From NCBI GenBank assembly GCA_041874755.1, contig CP102611.1:3100001-3164000 (forward strand): a stretch of DNA of 64,000 nucleotides, written 5' to 3'. The stretch is from Chitinibacter sp. SCUT-21. GTDB lineage: Bacteria > Pseudomonadota > Gammaproteobacteria > Burkholderiales > Chitinibacteraceae. The position numbers and the translations under genes are program-made. Below, one piece after another: positions 7,847 through 17,090 of this stretch (position 1 is the first letter of the stretch; each line of letters begins with the position of its first letter). A model generated the notes under the pieces. It saw nothing but the letters and a program-made list of their open reading frames with translations. It made no database searches and had not been told where the DNA came from.

Positions 7847-9562
7847 TTAGGCGATTTGTTGCTGAACAAAGCTCAGCGCTTCGCCGATCGCCACTTTCTG
7901 CATTTCACCTGCGCGGCGTGCTACGTATTCAACTTCGCCATTGGCCAAGGCTTTGTCGCCAATCGTCACGCGGTGTGGAATGCCGATCAATTCCATATCG
8001 GCAAACATCGAGCCTGGACGCTCGTTGCGATCGTCGAGCAACACGTCGATGCCAGCGGCAGTAAAGTCCGCGTACATCTGATCCGCCGCCGCTTTCACCG
8101 CTTCCGATTTGTGGTAACCCACTGCGACGATGGCCACGGCAAACGGCGCCATCGCTGCTGGCCAGATAATGCCGCGTGCGTCGTGGTTTTGCTCGATCGC
8201 GGCGCCAACAATGCGCGATACGCCGATGCCGTAGCAGCCCATTTCCATAGGCGTCAGCGTGTTTTGCTCGTTCAGGAACGTGCAACTCATCGCTTCGGAA
8301 TATTTGGTGCGCAATTGGAAAATATGGCCGACTTCAATACCGCGGCACAATTCCAACACGCCGCCTTTGCCGTCTGGACACACATCGCCGTTCACGACAT
8401 TGCGGATGTCGGCCACAACGTGCGGTTCTGTCAGGTCGCGACCGAAGTTCACGCCTGCCAAGTGCAATTTCGGTTTATTCGCGCCGCACACAAAGTCGCT
8501 CATCGCTGCCACGGTACGGTCGGCAATGACGCGAATGTTCGCGTTAATGCCAACAGGGCCGATAAAGCCCGGTGGGCAATTCAGATTGCTGCGAATTTCT
8601 TCGTCAGTCGCGAAGCGGAAATCCGCCATGCCTGCAACTTTGCTGATTTTCACTTCGTTCAGATTATGGTCGCCACGCAGCAGCGCCAGTACGAATTCGC
8701 CCGCGGTCGTTACCAAAGCAATCGCTTTTACCGTGCGATCAATGCCGATGCCGAGCAAGGCGGCAACGTCTTCGCACGCGGTTTGTTTTGGCGTGTCTAC
8801 TTCGGCCATCGCTTGCGCCGCAGTTGCGCGTGGTGTCGCGGGTGCGAAGGCTTCAGCCAATTCAACGTTCGCAGCGTAGTCGCTAGTTGGGCAGTAGGCG
8901 AGCAAGTCTTCACCCGCGTCAGCCAAAACGTGGAATTCGTGCGAGCCATCACCACCGATTGCGCCAGTATCGGCTGCAACAGCACGGAATTTAAGGCCTA
9001 GACGCGTAAACACCTTGGAGTATGCGCCGTACATTACTTCGTACGTGGCTTTCAATGAATCCAGATCGGCGTGGAATGAATACGCGTCTTTCATCATAAA
9101 TTCGCGCGCGCGCATTACGCCAAAACGGGGGCGGATTTCGTCGCGGAATTTGGTTTGTACTTGGTAGAAATTCACCGGCAATTGTTTGTAGCTTTTGATT
9201 TCCGAGCGCGCGATGTCGGTGATGACTTCTTCGTGCGTTGGGCCAAAGCAGAAGCTGCGCTCGTGGCGGTCGGTGATTTTCAGCATTTGCGGGCCAAACA
9301 CGTCCCAACGGCCGGTTTCTTGCCACAGTTCAGCCGGTTGCACCGCTGGCATCAGCAATTCTTGCGCACCCGCGCGATTCATTTCTTCGCGCACCACGGC
9401 TTCTACTTTGCGCAAAATACGCAAGCCCAGCGGCATCCACGTGTAGAGGCCTGAGCCCAAACGTTTGATCAAGCCCGCGCGCAGCATCAGCTTGTGCGAT
9501 AGTAATTCGGCCTCGGAAGGCGCTTCTTTTAAAGTCGAAATGAATAATTGCGATGTGCGCAT
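7847..9562 (-). CDS. proS: Prolyl-tRNA synthetase
   Basis: Class II synthetase that charges tRNA-Pro with proline in the cytoplasm. 571 residues, the usual size for the bacterial-type enzyme. Visible features: N-terminal [15 protein letters not shown], motif 1 region around [20 protein letters not shown], motif 2 ([20 protein letters not shown]), the inserted YbaK-like editing domain (about 225-385) that removes mischarged Ala, motif 3 ([14 protein letters not shown]), and a C-terminal anticodon-binding domain. Monocistronic, with its own terminator. Confidence 0.98.
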   Translation of the reverse strand: MRTSQLFISTLKEAPSEAELLSHKLMLRAGLIKRLGSGLYTWMPLGLRILRKVEAVVREEMNRAGAQELLMPAVQPAELWQETGRWDVFGPQMLKITDRHERSFCFGPTHEEVITDIARSEIKSYKQLPVNFYQVQTKFRDEIRPRFGVMRAREFMMKDAYSFHADLDSLKATYEVMYGAYSKVFTRLGLKFRAVAADTGAIGGDGSHEFHVLADAGEDLLAYCPTSDYAANVELAEAFAPATPRATAAQAMAEVDTPKQTACEDVAALLGIGIDRTVKAIALVTTAGEFVLALLRGDHNLNEVKISKVAGMADFRFATDEEIRSNLNCPPGFIGPVGINANIRVIADRTVAAMSDFVCGANKPKLHLAGVNFGRDLTEPHVVADIRNVVNGDVCPDGKGGVLELCRGIEVGHIFQLRTKYSEAMSCTFLNEQNTLTPMEMGCYGIGVSRIVGAAIEQNHDARGIIWPAAMAPFAVAIVAVGYHKSEAVKAAADQMYADFTAAGIDVLLDDRNERPGSMFADMELIGIPHRVTIGDKALANGEVEYVARRAGEMQKVAIGEALSFVQQQIA

Positions 9563-9628
9563 GGTGCGTGATCCAGTGAAGTAGGGCTAACTCAAATGAA
9601 GCCGGCTATTTTATCCGATTTATGCTGA

Positions 9629-10009
9629 TTATTCAGCTGCCGGCTTCTCAGTTTGCGCGGCGCGCTCGGCTTCGAGTTTGGCGATTTCAGCCGCTTTTTG
9701 CTCAGCGCGTTTGGCGGCAAATTTCGGGCGCAGCTTGTTCATTAAAATAATGTCGCGCGCTTTCATCAGCGCCAGCAGCCAAACGACCAAAATCGCGCCG
9801 TAGGCCAAACTATCGGTGCGAACGCTGGGGGCGAGCGACTCAAGCAAAGGGTTGATGACGTATTGCACACTGCCAAAAACGGCGATTAACAAAATCACGG
9901 TTGAAACGGCACGCTCGCGCAGAAAAGTGCCGCGCAGCAAAACGCGTTGTTCCCAATTGCTCAAACCCGATAATTCAGGCACATCGTCTGGGCGGAAATA
10001 AAAAGCCAT
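9629..10009 (-). CDS. Two-helix membrane protein, hypothetical
   Basis: 126 residues, not assigned to a family. Polar N-terminus (MAFYFRPDDVPELSGLSNWE), two hydrophobic helices (TVILLIAVFGSVQYVI and LAYGAILVVWLLALMKA), and a charged, Ala/Glu/Lys-rich C-terminal tail (about 95-126) likely to form a helix or coiled coil in the cytoplasm. It resembles small conserved inner-membrane proteins of Neisseriales. It lies 66 bases upstream of proS in the same direction but with its own start region; co-transcription is possible. Confidence 0.65.
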   Translation of the reverse strand: MAFYFRPDDVPELSGLSNWEQRVLLRGTFLRERAVSTVILLIAVFGSVQYVINPLLESLAPSVRTDSLAYGAILVVWLLALMKARDIILMNKLRPKFAAKRAEQKAAEIAKLEAERAAQTEKPAAE

Positions 10010-10146
10010 GGCAGGTATTCCAAATCAAAATCAATGGCGGGCAATATTACGGGAAAGTGCGCATAAAGCAAGCGTATATCCTTGAAAGCCTAGTGTTTTT
10101 TTATGATTTGACGTGCTCGTTAATCAGAAGCTGACAAGCAGCTAGT

Positions 10147-10162
10147 TTATCGCTTGCGATAA
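10147..10162. promoter_or_regulatory. 16-bp inverted repeat upstream of the imelysin-like gene
   Basis: TTATCGC-TT-GCGATAA is a perfect 7-2-7 dyad in the 230-base gap between two divergent genes, 78 bases before the imelysin-like start. Its shape suits a dimeric repressor or activator; which protein binds is unknown. Confidence 0.4.
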
Positions 10163-10239
10163 CACACTGATCGCCGCGCAGACTTCCTGTTTTGTGCCAA
10201 GCGTGTTATCAATGACGGATAAAAAACGGAGACGACCTA

Positions 10240-11298
10240 ATGAATACATCTTTGCTGAGAAAATCATGCCGCTTTGCGGCCTTGAGTGTCGCCATTTGCT
10301 GCGTCGCGGCGGGCGCGCAGGCTGAAGAGGTGGCGTCCAGCGTTGCGGAGCGTCAGCCCTTGTCGAATATGGAGTTTACCCGCTCGCAGCTCACCGATAT
10401 TCATTTAGCGGCACAAGCCAATTTGGCGCAGATCAGCTCGCAATTGGTCGCAAGCAGCCGTGCGTTTTGCGCAGCGCCAAGCGAGATGACTTTTCGCGCG
10501 GTGCAAACACAGTATGTCCAAACCTTGCTCGCATGGCGGGCGATTGAAATCGCGCCGATGGGCCCTAGCGCTGAGCCCGATGTGGGTAAAGTAATGGAAG
10601 GGCAGACAAAAGATGCGGCACAAATTTTAAGCCTGGCTGCGCAAAAACCAGCGGGCCAAATGGTGGATGGGCAAGCGGCGTACGAAGCCAAAAAACTGCC
10701 GGATTGGGGTATTGGCTTCAAAGCTATTGAAGAATTGCTTTATGGTGATAAACCCGCCAATAGTATGGCTAGGCTAAGCACCGAGCCCGCGTGTGGCTAT
10801 TTGGTATGGCAGTCGCAAGTGGTGGCTTATCAGGCTGAAACTTTGCGCCGTGCTTGGCAAGGCTTGAGCCGCGGTGCAGGTTACGATTTAAGCTATCCGC
10901 GCACTTATTTAACGCAGTATTTAAATAGCCAAATTGAAGGCCTGCGTGATTTGTCGGCCAATAAATTGGGGATTAAGCCGTCAAACTGGTTAGATCAGCG
11001 CTCAGGTGCGACGGTGATGAGCTTGCAGAGCAATGTGGCGGGCTTGCGTACTTTGCTAACTGGTAATCAATCCGCCAAAGGGTTGGATGATTTGATGCTG
11101 AGCCGTGACGATACCGCGCGCTGGGCCAAGGTTGAGCAGGCATTAACGGCATTAGAGGCTAGCTTGCCCAAATCGGAGCAGGCACTGACGAGTACAAATG
11201 CTAAAAAAATCGCACGCGCCGCCAGTCGATTAGCCGATGTTTTGGAAAAAGACATCGCGCCGATGTTGGCGATTAAGATTGGTAAAGTGAAAAAATAA
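10240..11298 (+). CDS. Imelysin-like (M75 family) periplasmic protein
   Basis: 352 residues. Signal peptide (AALSVAICCVAAGAQA), then an all-helical imelysin-like domain. Members of this family are periplasmic or outer-membrane iron-uptake-associated proteins, and peptidase activity is doubtful for most. The family signature GxHxxE appears here as GFKAIEELLYG (about residues 160-170), so the His is a Lys and metal binding of the usual kind is doubtful. ACGGAG lies upstream of the ATG. A palindromic operator-like sequence lies in the upstream gap. No porin or ferrous-iron permease gene is adjacent. Confidence 0.8.
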   Translation: MNTSLLRKSCRFAALSVAICCVAAGAQAEEVASSVAERQPLSNMEFTRSQLTDIHLAAQANLAQISSQLVASSRAFCAAPSEMTFRAVQTQYVQTLLAWRAIEIAPMGPSAEPDVGKVMEGQTKDAAQILSLAAQKPAGQMVDGQAAYEAKKLPDWGIGFKAIEELLYGDKPANSMARLSTEPACGYLVWQSQVVAYQAETLRRAWQGLSRGAGYDLSYPRTYLTQYLNSQIEGLRDLSANKLGIKPSNWLDQRSGATVMSLQSNVAGLRTLLTGNQSAKGLDDLMLSRDDTARWAKVEQALTALEASLPKSEQALTSTNAKKIARAASRLADVLEKDIAPMLAIKIGKVKK

Positions 11299-11303
11299 GC
11301 CCA

Positions 11304-11323
11304 AGCGCCCCTCACGGGGCGCT
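11304..11323. terminator. Hairpin between convergent genes
   Basis: An 8-bp GC-rich stem AGCGCCCC/GGGGCGCT with a TCAC loop between the imelysin-like and tautomerase genes. There is no strong T-run, so it may act as a weak or Rho-assisted terminator. Confidence 0.55.
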
Positions 11324-11336
11324 CCAATCAAGCCAC

Positions 11337-11525
11337 TTATTCAACTTCGTCGAGTAACTGGCCGCCCCAGCCCCAGTTTTCCTCTTTCGTTTCATCAAAA
11401 TTCACGATTACATATTCGCGTGGTTTTCCCGCGATCCGCTCCATCGTGCTCGTCATTTCTTCAACGATCTGTTTTTTCTGCACACGGCTTAATTCACCCG
11501 CGAGGCGAACGTGGATATAGGGCAT
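11337..11525 (-). CDS. 4-oxalocrotonate tautomerase family enzyme
   Basis: 62 residues, the standard size for 4-OT family subunits, which act as cytoplasmic hexamers using an N-terminal Pro as catalytic base. After Met removal the protein starts with Pro-1 (MPYIHVRLAG), and it carries the family's central ERIAGKPREYVIVNFDE segment and a Trp-rich C-terminus (ENWGWGGQLL). The ATG at 11525 fits both the Pro-1 rule and a GGAG site six bases upstream. The natural substrate cannot be told from sequence; no catabolic genes lie nearby. Confidence 0.9.
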   Translation of the reverse strand: MPYIHVRLAGELSRVQKKQIVEEMTSTMERIAGKPREYVIVNFDETKEENWGWGGQLLDEVE

Positions 11526-11615
11526 AGGATTCTCCAGAAGCTTACAAAGATTTAACGAAACCGTCATATTGGCAATCTATGATGCAGCCTTGATTTGCCA
11601 GACTGGAATGCCTTG

Positions 11616-12584
11616 ATGTTACACCGTTTTTTTGCCTTAACTTTCGTTTTGCTCACCGCACCGTGTTACGCTGATTTGTCCGTAGGCCTGTTAACTTCAC
11701 GCAATTCAGAACAATCGCTTGAAGATTGGCAGCCAGTATTGAATGATTTGGCGCAGGCAACAGGACAAAAAGTGACGGGTATCGTGCTCAGTGATCGCGA
11801 TGAGTTGCTACGCCGCATGCAAAAAAACCAGATTCAGATTGCACGCCTTGACGATAAGCTGGCCTTGGATGCGGTGGAAACCGCTAACGCTGAACTGTTT
11901 GCGCGCTTATCGCAAACGGGCAATGTGAACGACTATCGCAGTGTGATTTTGGTGAAAAAGAGCAGTTCAATTCAGAATGTCGAAGACTTGCTTAATCGGC
12001 CGAAACAACTGCGCTACGCGGGTGGCCAGCCTGGGGCGATGGCAGAATATCTGATCCCGCATTACCATCTGTTTTTTAAGCGTAATGTGCTGCCGGAAAA
12101 CTACTTCAAGTTATATTTGCAGCGCAATGCCGAAACCGCCTTTGTTGCCTTAGCACAAGGACAGGTTGATGTAGCCGTGAGCAATACCTTCGATCTAGAG
12201 CAGCTTAAAGAAAAATTCCCACGTGACTTCTCACAGATGCGCATTGTGTGGGAGTCGCCAAAATTTGCTTTTGATCCGCTGGTAATGCGCAAAGATTTGC
12301 CGCCGGCACTGAAAAAATCGATTAGTAATTTCTTCACCCAATATGGCAAAGTCGGGAGTAATACGGCGCTGGCCAAACAGCGTTTATATTATGCCGATCA
12401 GCTTGCGGGCTTTGTTGCCGCGGATAATCGCAGTTTGCGCCAAGTGACCGATTTGCAATTATTTCATGATCTATTTCGGCTGACGTTTAATACCCAAATG
12501 AGTGTCGATGCCAAGAAGAAGCAAGAAAAGCTTTACTATCAAAGGTTTGATGCTTTGGTTGGGGTGCTCGGTGGGGCGAAATAA
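11616..12584 (+). CDS. PhnD-like phosphate/phosphonate-type binding protein
   Basis: 322-residue periplasmic solute-binding protein of the PhnD/phosphonate type. Signal peptide MLHRFFALTFVLLTAPCYA, then a two-lobed binding fold with SVGLLTSRN, LNRPKQLRYAGGQPGAMAEY and QGQVDVAVSNTFDLEQL segments typical of the family. No permease or ATPase genes are adjacent, so it may serve a distant transporter or act as a sensor for another protein. ATG 11616 was chosen over a TTG 21 bases upstream because it starts directly at the signal peptide. Confidence 0.82.
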   Translation: MLHRFFALTFVLLTAPCYADLSVGLLTSRNSEQSLEDWQPVLNDLAQATGQKVTGIVLSDRDELLRRMQKNQIQIARLDDKLALDAVETANAELFARLSQTGNVNDYRSVILVKKSSSIQNVEDLLNRPKQLRYAGGQPGAMAEYLIPHYHLFFKRNVLPENYFKLYLQRNAETAFVALAQGQVDVAVSNTFDLEQLKEKFPRDFSQMRIVWESPKFAFDPLVMRKDLPPALKKSISNFFTQYGKVGSNTALAKQRLYYADQLAGFVAADNRSLRQVTDLQLFHDLFRLTFNTQMSVDAKKKQEKLYYQRFDALVGVLGGAK

Positions 12585-12625
12585 GATATCAGCCAAAAAA
12601 AATCAAACTATTTTGCAAAAAATGG

Positions 12626-12654
12626 TTGACGAGTCGGGGAAGTATCCGTAATAT
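12626..12654 (+). promoter_or_regulatory. Sigma-70 promoter of tRNA-Tyr
   Basis: TTGACG and TAATAT are separated by 17 bases, a near-consensus housekeeping promoter. The -10 ends 12 bases before the mature tRNA, so the tRNA has a very short 5' leader. Confidence 0.8.
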
Positions 12655-12666
12655 GCGAGGCCTTGA

Positions 12667-12752
12667 GGGGGGATTACCCCAGCGGTCAACGGGTCCGGAC
12701 TGTAAATCCGGCGGCTCAGCCTTCGAAGGTTCGAATCCTTCTCCCCCCACCA
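12667..12752 (+). tRNA. tRNA-Tyr (GUA)
   Basis: Class II tRNA with a long variable arm. Acceptor GGGGGGA pairs with TCCCCCC, followed by discriminator A and an encoded CCA. The anticodon stem CCGGA/TCCGG encloses a loop with anticodon GTA at 12702-12704. The T-arm reads GAAGG-TTCGAAT-CCTTC. It is a single-gene unit with its own promoter and terminator. Confidence 0.96.
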
Positions 12753-12760
12753 GAATAAGA

Positions 12761-12792
12761 AAAAGCCCTTGTCGAAAGACAAGGGCTTTTTT
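12761..12792 (+). terminator. Terminator of tRNA-Tyr
   Basis: A 13-bp perfect stem (12761-12773 with 12778-12790) capped by a GAAA tetraloop and followed by TTTTTT. Confidence 0.92.
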
Positions 12793-12947
12793 GTTATGGG
12801 CGATTAATAGTCAAAAATTCCGTGAATATCCCACTTTTATCCTAATCCCCGTCAGGCTGGCAGTAGTTCAATCCCCGCGAATGTATGCGCTAATTAAAGG
12901 CATGCATGCGCCGAGTGCACGCCTTATTTTTCTGCATACACAGCAAA

Positions 12948-13958
12948 TCAGCAGTTACCCATGCCATGCCGTAGCGGTGGTTCAGACATTAATGCAATTT
13001 GTTCGCGCAATTCAAGAATGCGGTTTTGCCAGTAAATGGGCGAGTTAAACCACGGAAATGCCGCAGGAAAAGCGGGGTCATTCCAACGTCGTGCGATCCA
13101 GGCGCTGTAATGCAGTAGCCGCAGCGTGCGCAATGCTTCGAGTAAATGCAGCTCGCTCGGGTTGAAATCGATAAAGTCTTCGTAGCCGTACAAAATATCG
13201 TTGAGTTGCGCTTGTTGTTCATGCCGCTCGCCGGAGAGTAGCATCCATAAATCTTGGATTGCCGGGCCATTGCGGGCGTCGTCAAAGTCAACAAAGTGCG
13301 GGCCCGCATCTGTCCAGAGAATATTGCTAGCGTGACAGTCACCGTGTAGACGCACAGTGGCCACTTGGCCGGCTCGCTCAAAGCAGGCGCGAATTGAATC
13401 TAAAGCCTGCGCGCTCACCGTTTGATAAGCGCTCATTAAATCAGCGGGAATAAACTGATTTTGCAAAACAAACTCAACTGACTGATGGCCAAAGCTGTCG
13501 ATATCAATCTGTGGGCGTGCGCTAAATGGCTGCTTTTGTCCGATGGCATGAATCCGACCCATAAATCGCCCGATCCATTCGCGTGTTTCGCGTTGATCTA
13601 GTTCTGGGTATCGTCCACCACGGCGCGGGAAAATAGCAAAGCGAAATCCATGCTCGCTATGCAGGGTATTGCCTGAAAAGCTAAGCGGGGAAACAACTGG
13701 AGCCTCATACTCTGCTAGCTCCTGGCAGAACTGATGTTCTTCCAAAATCTGTGCCTCGCTCCAGCGATGAGGGCGGTAAAACTTGGCGACAATAAATTTT
13801 CCCCATGGTGTCTCGTCTTCAAGACCAATTTGGTAAACCCGGTTCTCGTAGCTGTTAAGCGCTAATAAATGGCCCGAGGTGCGCACGCCGAGTTGATCAA
13901 TGGCCGATAAAATTAAGTCTGGGCTCAGTTCAGAGTAGGGGGTTAATGTGTTTGTCAT
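12948..13958 (-). CDS. srkA: Stress response kinase SrkA (YihE/RdoA)
   Basis: 336-residue cytoplasmic protein Ser/Thr kinase of the aminoglycoside-phosphotransferase fold, known in E. coli to protect cells from stress-induced death. Visible motifs: N-terminal LSPDLILSAIDQLGVRTSG, NSYENRVYQIG, the ATP-site Lys in KFIVAKFYRPHRW, catalytic loop LHGDCHASNILW and metal-binding VDFDDA. Length matches the family. The ATG directly after a GTG was taken as start. It is monocistronic; no dsbA-like partner gene follows, unlike in E. coli. Confidence 0.93.
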   Translation of the reverse strand: MTNTLTPYSELSPDLILSAIDQLGVRTSGHLLALNSYENRVYQIGLEDETPWGKFIVAKFYRPHRWSEAQILEEHQFCQELAEYEAPVVSPLSFSGNTLHSEHGFRFAIFPRRGGRYPELDQRETREWIGRFMGRIHAIGQKQPFSARPQIDIDSFGHQSVEFVLQNQFIPADLMSAYQTVSAQALDSIRACFERAGQVATVRLHGDCHASNILWTDAGPHFVDFDDARNGPAIQDLWMLLSGERHEQQAQLNDILYGYEDFIDFNPSELHLLEALRTLRLLHYSAWIARRWNDPAFPAAFPWFNSPIYWQNRILELREQIALMSEPPLRHGMGNC

Positions 13959-14153
13959 CACAAGCTAGCCAAAGAGAATGGTCAAAACATACGGCAATAC
14001 GTGATATTTGACTACTGTTGCGCCACTTTTTGGCCATCCAGCCTAGCCCTTGCGGCAATTGTGCCGGTTGAAGCGATGATTTTTGCCGCGAACGATGCCT
14101 TTGGTCGATAATTGAACCATAGCCTGTTTCATCAGGTCTTCCGGGTGTGAGTG

Positions 14154-15335
14154 ATGACCGTATTGAAGCCTTCCGATTCAGACATGACCGCCTCTGCGCC
14201 GGCTACTCCTCTGCCTAGCGTGTTGCGCTACGCTGCGCGGGCAAAACGCGAGCGCCGAGAGCAGCGCTGGCGCTTAGCGCTGAGTTTGGCCTGTTTATCC
14301 TTGCTCGCTGCTACCTTGATGCTTGCTATTGGTCAATCTTGGTATTGGGCCGTGCCTGCACCGCTGGCAAGTGCTTTGCTGTTTTTTTACGCGGCCTTTG
14401 CCGCCTCGCAAGGGCGACAGTATTGGGAGTGGCGGATTTCAGCCTTGGCGGTGTTTATACCGCCAGTGTTGTTGAGCAGCTGGGCCTGGCTGTTGCACGC
14501 GCAACTGCCGCCTGCCACGCTGGCTTTGCCTTTTGTGTTGCAGCCCATTTTATTATTGTTGGCCGGTTTACCGATCAAGCGCTACATCGCCGCAGTCAGT
14601 TTTAATCTGGCGCCAATTAGCTATATTTTGCTCAGTAGCGACGCGACCTTTATTGCCGCAATTTCAGCTTTATTAGTGGTAGTGATTGCGAGTTTTCTAG
14701 GCGTGAATACCGTGCATCGATTGGTCTACCATCAGCGAAATCTGATGCTGATGCGGCAGCGTGTTGCGGAAAATGCCGAAAAAATGGCCGAGCGTGATCA
14801 AAAAATGCGCAAATTAGCGTTTGAAGATCCACTAACGGGCTTGGCTAATCGCTTGCACTTGATCAATCAACTGCGACAAACACTGAAAAATCCACGCGCA
14901 GAAGCGATGAATAGCGTGGTGTATTTGATCGATTTGGATTTTTTCAAAACGGTTAATGATGAGTTCGGCCATGCAGCGGGTGATGCACTGTTAATTGAGA
15001 TTGCTCAGCGTTTTAAATCGCTGGTTCGTCGTGGTGATTTAGTTTGTCGCTTAGGCGGGGACGAATTTGTGATTTTAGTTCGCGGCATTCATCAGGCGAG
15101 CGAAATCGCGACGGTGGCAGAAAAAATCCTTGCGAAGTTAAGTGAGCCCGTTTGGTATGAGGAGCGACAGCTTCCCTTGGGCGGAAGTATTGGGATTGCG
15201 CCTTGGTTTCCTGATTTGCGCTCACCAGCTAGTTGGTTACAAGCCGCAGATGACGCTATGTATGCGGCAAAAACCGGGGGGCGCAACCGCTATGTGATTG
15301 CCGATTATCATCCCAACTCAAAGGATCAATCGTGA
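14154..15335 (+). CDS. Membrane-bound diguanylate cyclase (GGDEF)
   Basis: Makes the second messenger c-di-GMP from two GTP. About five to six membrane helices (about residues 40-195) form an uncharacterised sensor region, then a short helical linker (EKMAERDQKMRKLAFEDPLTG), then a GGDEF domain (about 235-385). The active-site signature is intact (RLGGDEFVIL), and RRGD lies five residues before it, matching the inhibitory I-site. Start ATG 14154 directly follows a GTG; both are weak in ribosome binding site. The stop overlaps the GTG of the next ABC ATPase gene (GTGA), so the two are translationally coupled. Confidence 0.92.
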   Translation: MTVLKPSDSDMTASAPATPLPSVLRYAARAKRERREQRWRLALSLACLSLLAATLMLAIGQSWYWAVPAPLASALLFFYAAFAASQGRQYWEWRISALAVFIPPVLLSSWAWLLHAQLPPATLALPFVLQPILLLLAGLPIKRYIAAVSFNLAPISYILLSSDATFIAAISALLVVVIASFLGVNTVHRLVYHQRNLMLMRQRVAENAEKMAERDQKMRKLAFEDPLTGLANRLHLINQLRQTLKNPRAEAMNSVVYLIDLDFFKTVNDEFGHAAGDALLIEIAQRFKSLVRRGDLVCRLGGDEFVILVRGIHQASEIATVAEKILAKLSEPVWYEERQLPLGGSIGIAPWFPDLRSPASWLQAADDAMYAAKTGGRNRYVIADYHPNSKDQS

Positions 15336-16927
15336 GCGGGCCAGTATTGGAGATTCAAGACCTGAGTATTGGTTTTACCCATGGATCAGCTGTGGTGCAG
15401 CACATTGATTTGCACCTAAATCGTGGGGAAAAGTTAGCACTGGTTGGTGAATCTGGCTCGGGAAAAAGTGTCTTGGCTCGCGCGATTTTGCGTCTTGATT
15501 CCGCTGCAACACTGGAAGGGCACATTTTTTTTCATGGCGCTGATCTGCTCACTTGTTCGGCATCAGAGCTGAGGCTGATGCGCGGGGCGAAAATCGCGAT
15601 GATTTTCCAAGAGCCCATGGTGGCGCTCAATCCCTTGCAAACTGTCGGGCAACAGATTGCTGAGGTTTTATTTTTACATCTGGGGTATAGCCCCTCACAG
15701 CAAGTAAAACGGGTTCTGGAGCTATTACACCAGGTGGGTATGAGTGATCCTGATCGCCAGAAGCATCGCTATCCTCATCAGCTCTCGGGTGGGCAGCGTC
15801 AGCGAGTGATGATTGCGATGGCTCTAGCGGCTGAGCCTGAATTGCTAATTGCGGATGAGCCTACCACAGCCTTAGACGTCACGATTCAGGCACAAATTTT
15901 GGCTTTGTTGGCCCAGATTCAAGCCGAGCGCAAGATGACCGTTTTGCTTATTACTCATGATCTAAATTTGGTTCGTCATTTTGCCGACCGGGTCGCTGTG
16001 ATGCAGCAAGGGCGTATTGTCGAAACCGCTGCAACAGCTGATTTATTTTCTGCTCCTCAGCATTCTTACACACAGCAGCTATTGGCCGCTCGGCCGCAAC
16101 GCGTTGCTGCTGATGTGCCGCATGAGGCACAGATCTGTTTACAAGCACAGCAAATCAGTCATCAATACGCCCAAGCTGGGCGTTATTTTTGGCAAAAACA
16201 GTGGCAAACGGTGTTAGCTCCGCTGGATTTTAATTTGCGGCAAGCTGAAACCTTAGCCATTGTTGGTGAATCGGGAAGTGGTAAAACCACGCTGATTTTG
16301 GCGATCTTGCGCCTATTGCAAAGTGGGCGTGGTGGCGGACGGGTTGATTTGAGTGGCAAAGATTTTACTGCCTTACAGGGGGCAGGCTTGCAGCGCGCTC
16401 GTCGTGACATACAAATTGTGTTTCAAGATCCGTTTGCCGCATTGTCGCCGCGAATGACCGTTGAGGAAATTGTAGGGGAAGGTTTGCTGGTGCATGAGTT
16501 GGCTCAATCGCCTTCCGTGCGTCGCGCATTGGTGGTGCAAGCCTTGCTGCAAGTGGGTTTAACTGAAAGCATGTTGCTGCGTTATCCCCATGAGTTTTCA
16601 GGGGGGCAGCGGCAACGCATTGCGATTGCGCGCGCCTTGGTGGTTCAGCCAAAAATTTTGGTGCTGGATGAACCTACTTCCGCACTGGATGCGACGATAC
16701 AACAGCAAATTTTAAGCTTGCTGGCCACGTTACAGCGTCAATTAGGGTTGAGTTACGTGTTAGTGAGCCACGATATGGCGGTGGTTCGTGCTTTGGCGCA
16801 TCGTGTTTTGGTGCTGAAGGATGGGCAACTTCAGGAATCCGCGTCAGTTGAAGCGCTGTTTACCCAACCGCAAAGCGAATATACCCAAGCTCTAATTGCT
16901 GCCGCAACGCTGACTCTGCCCAATTAA
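15332..16927 (+). CDS. Double ABC ATPase, oligopeptide type (YejF-like)
   Basis: 531-residue fused tandem ATPase of the dipeptide/oligopeptide family, equivalent to DppD-DppF in one chain. First domain: Walker A GESGSGKS, signature LSGGQRQR, Walker B LLIADEPT. Second domain: Walker A GESGSGKTT, signature FSGGQRQR, Walker B ILVLDEPT. Length is like E. coli YejF (microcin C/peptide importer). No permease or binding-protein genes adjoin it; it is instead overlapped with a diguanylate cyclase gene. GTG start at 15332 overlaps the previous stop. The partner membrane proteins must be encoded elsewhere if it is functional. Confidence 0.9.
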   Translation: MSGPVLEIQDLSIGFTHGSAVVQHIDLHLNRGEKLALVGESGSGKSVLARAILRLDSAATLEGHIFFHGADLLTCSASELRLMRGAKIAMIFQEPMVALNPLQTVGQQIAEVLFLHLGYSPSQQVKRVLELLHQVGMSDPDRQKHRYPHQLSGGQRQRVMIAMALAAEPELLIADEPTTALDVTIQAQILALLAQIQAERKMTVLLITHDLNLVRHFADRVAVMQQGRIVETAATADLFSAPQHSYTQQLLAARPQRVAADVPHEAQICLQAQQISHQYAQAGRYFWQKQWQTVLAPLDFNLRQAETLAIVGESGSGKTTLILAILRLLQSGRGGGRVDLSGKDFTALQGAGLQRARRDIQIVFQDPFAALSPRMTVEEIVGEGLLVHELAQSPSVRRALVVQALLQVGLTESMLLRYPHEFSGGQRQRIAIARALVVQPKILVLDEPTSALDATIQQQILSLLATLQRQLGLSYVLVSHDMAVVRALAHRVLVLKDGQLQESASVEALFTQPQSEYTQALIAAATLTLPN

Positions 16928-16947
16928 GGCATATTTGCCTAGTTTTT
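16927..16947 (+). terminator. Short hairpin with T-run after the ABC ATPase gene
   Basis: A 5-bp stem AGGCA/TGCCT with a TATT loop, then AG and five T. It begins at the last base of the stop codon. The short stem makes it a modest terminator candidate. Confidence 0.5.
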
Positions 16948-17090
16948 GTAAGAAAGGGTGAAGATAGCCATTGGATTGAATGCTCGGATCGGGTAAAGTG
17001 GCTTAGACACTGGCAGCTAAGAGGCGGGGTTATTACCTTCAATGGCTGCGCGTGAGCTAATTTACTCATCAGAATTTGGATTTATTGTTC

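Noticed and set aside
7856..9001. 381-codon open frame antisense to proS
   Set aside because: It lies wholly opposite a certain prolyl-tRNA synthetase gene; Cys-, His- and Arg-rich composition and lack of a ribosome binding site mark it as a codon-bias shadow.
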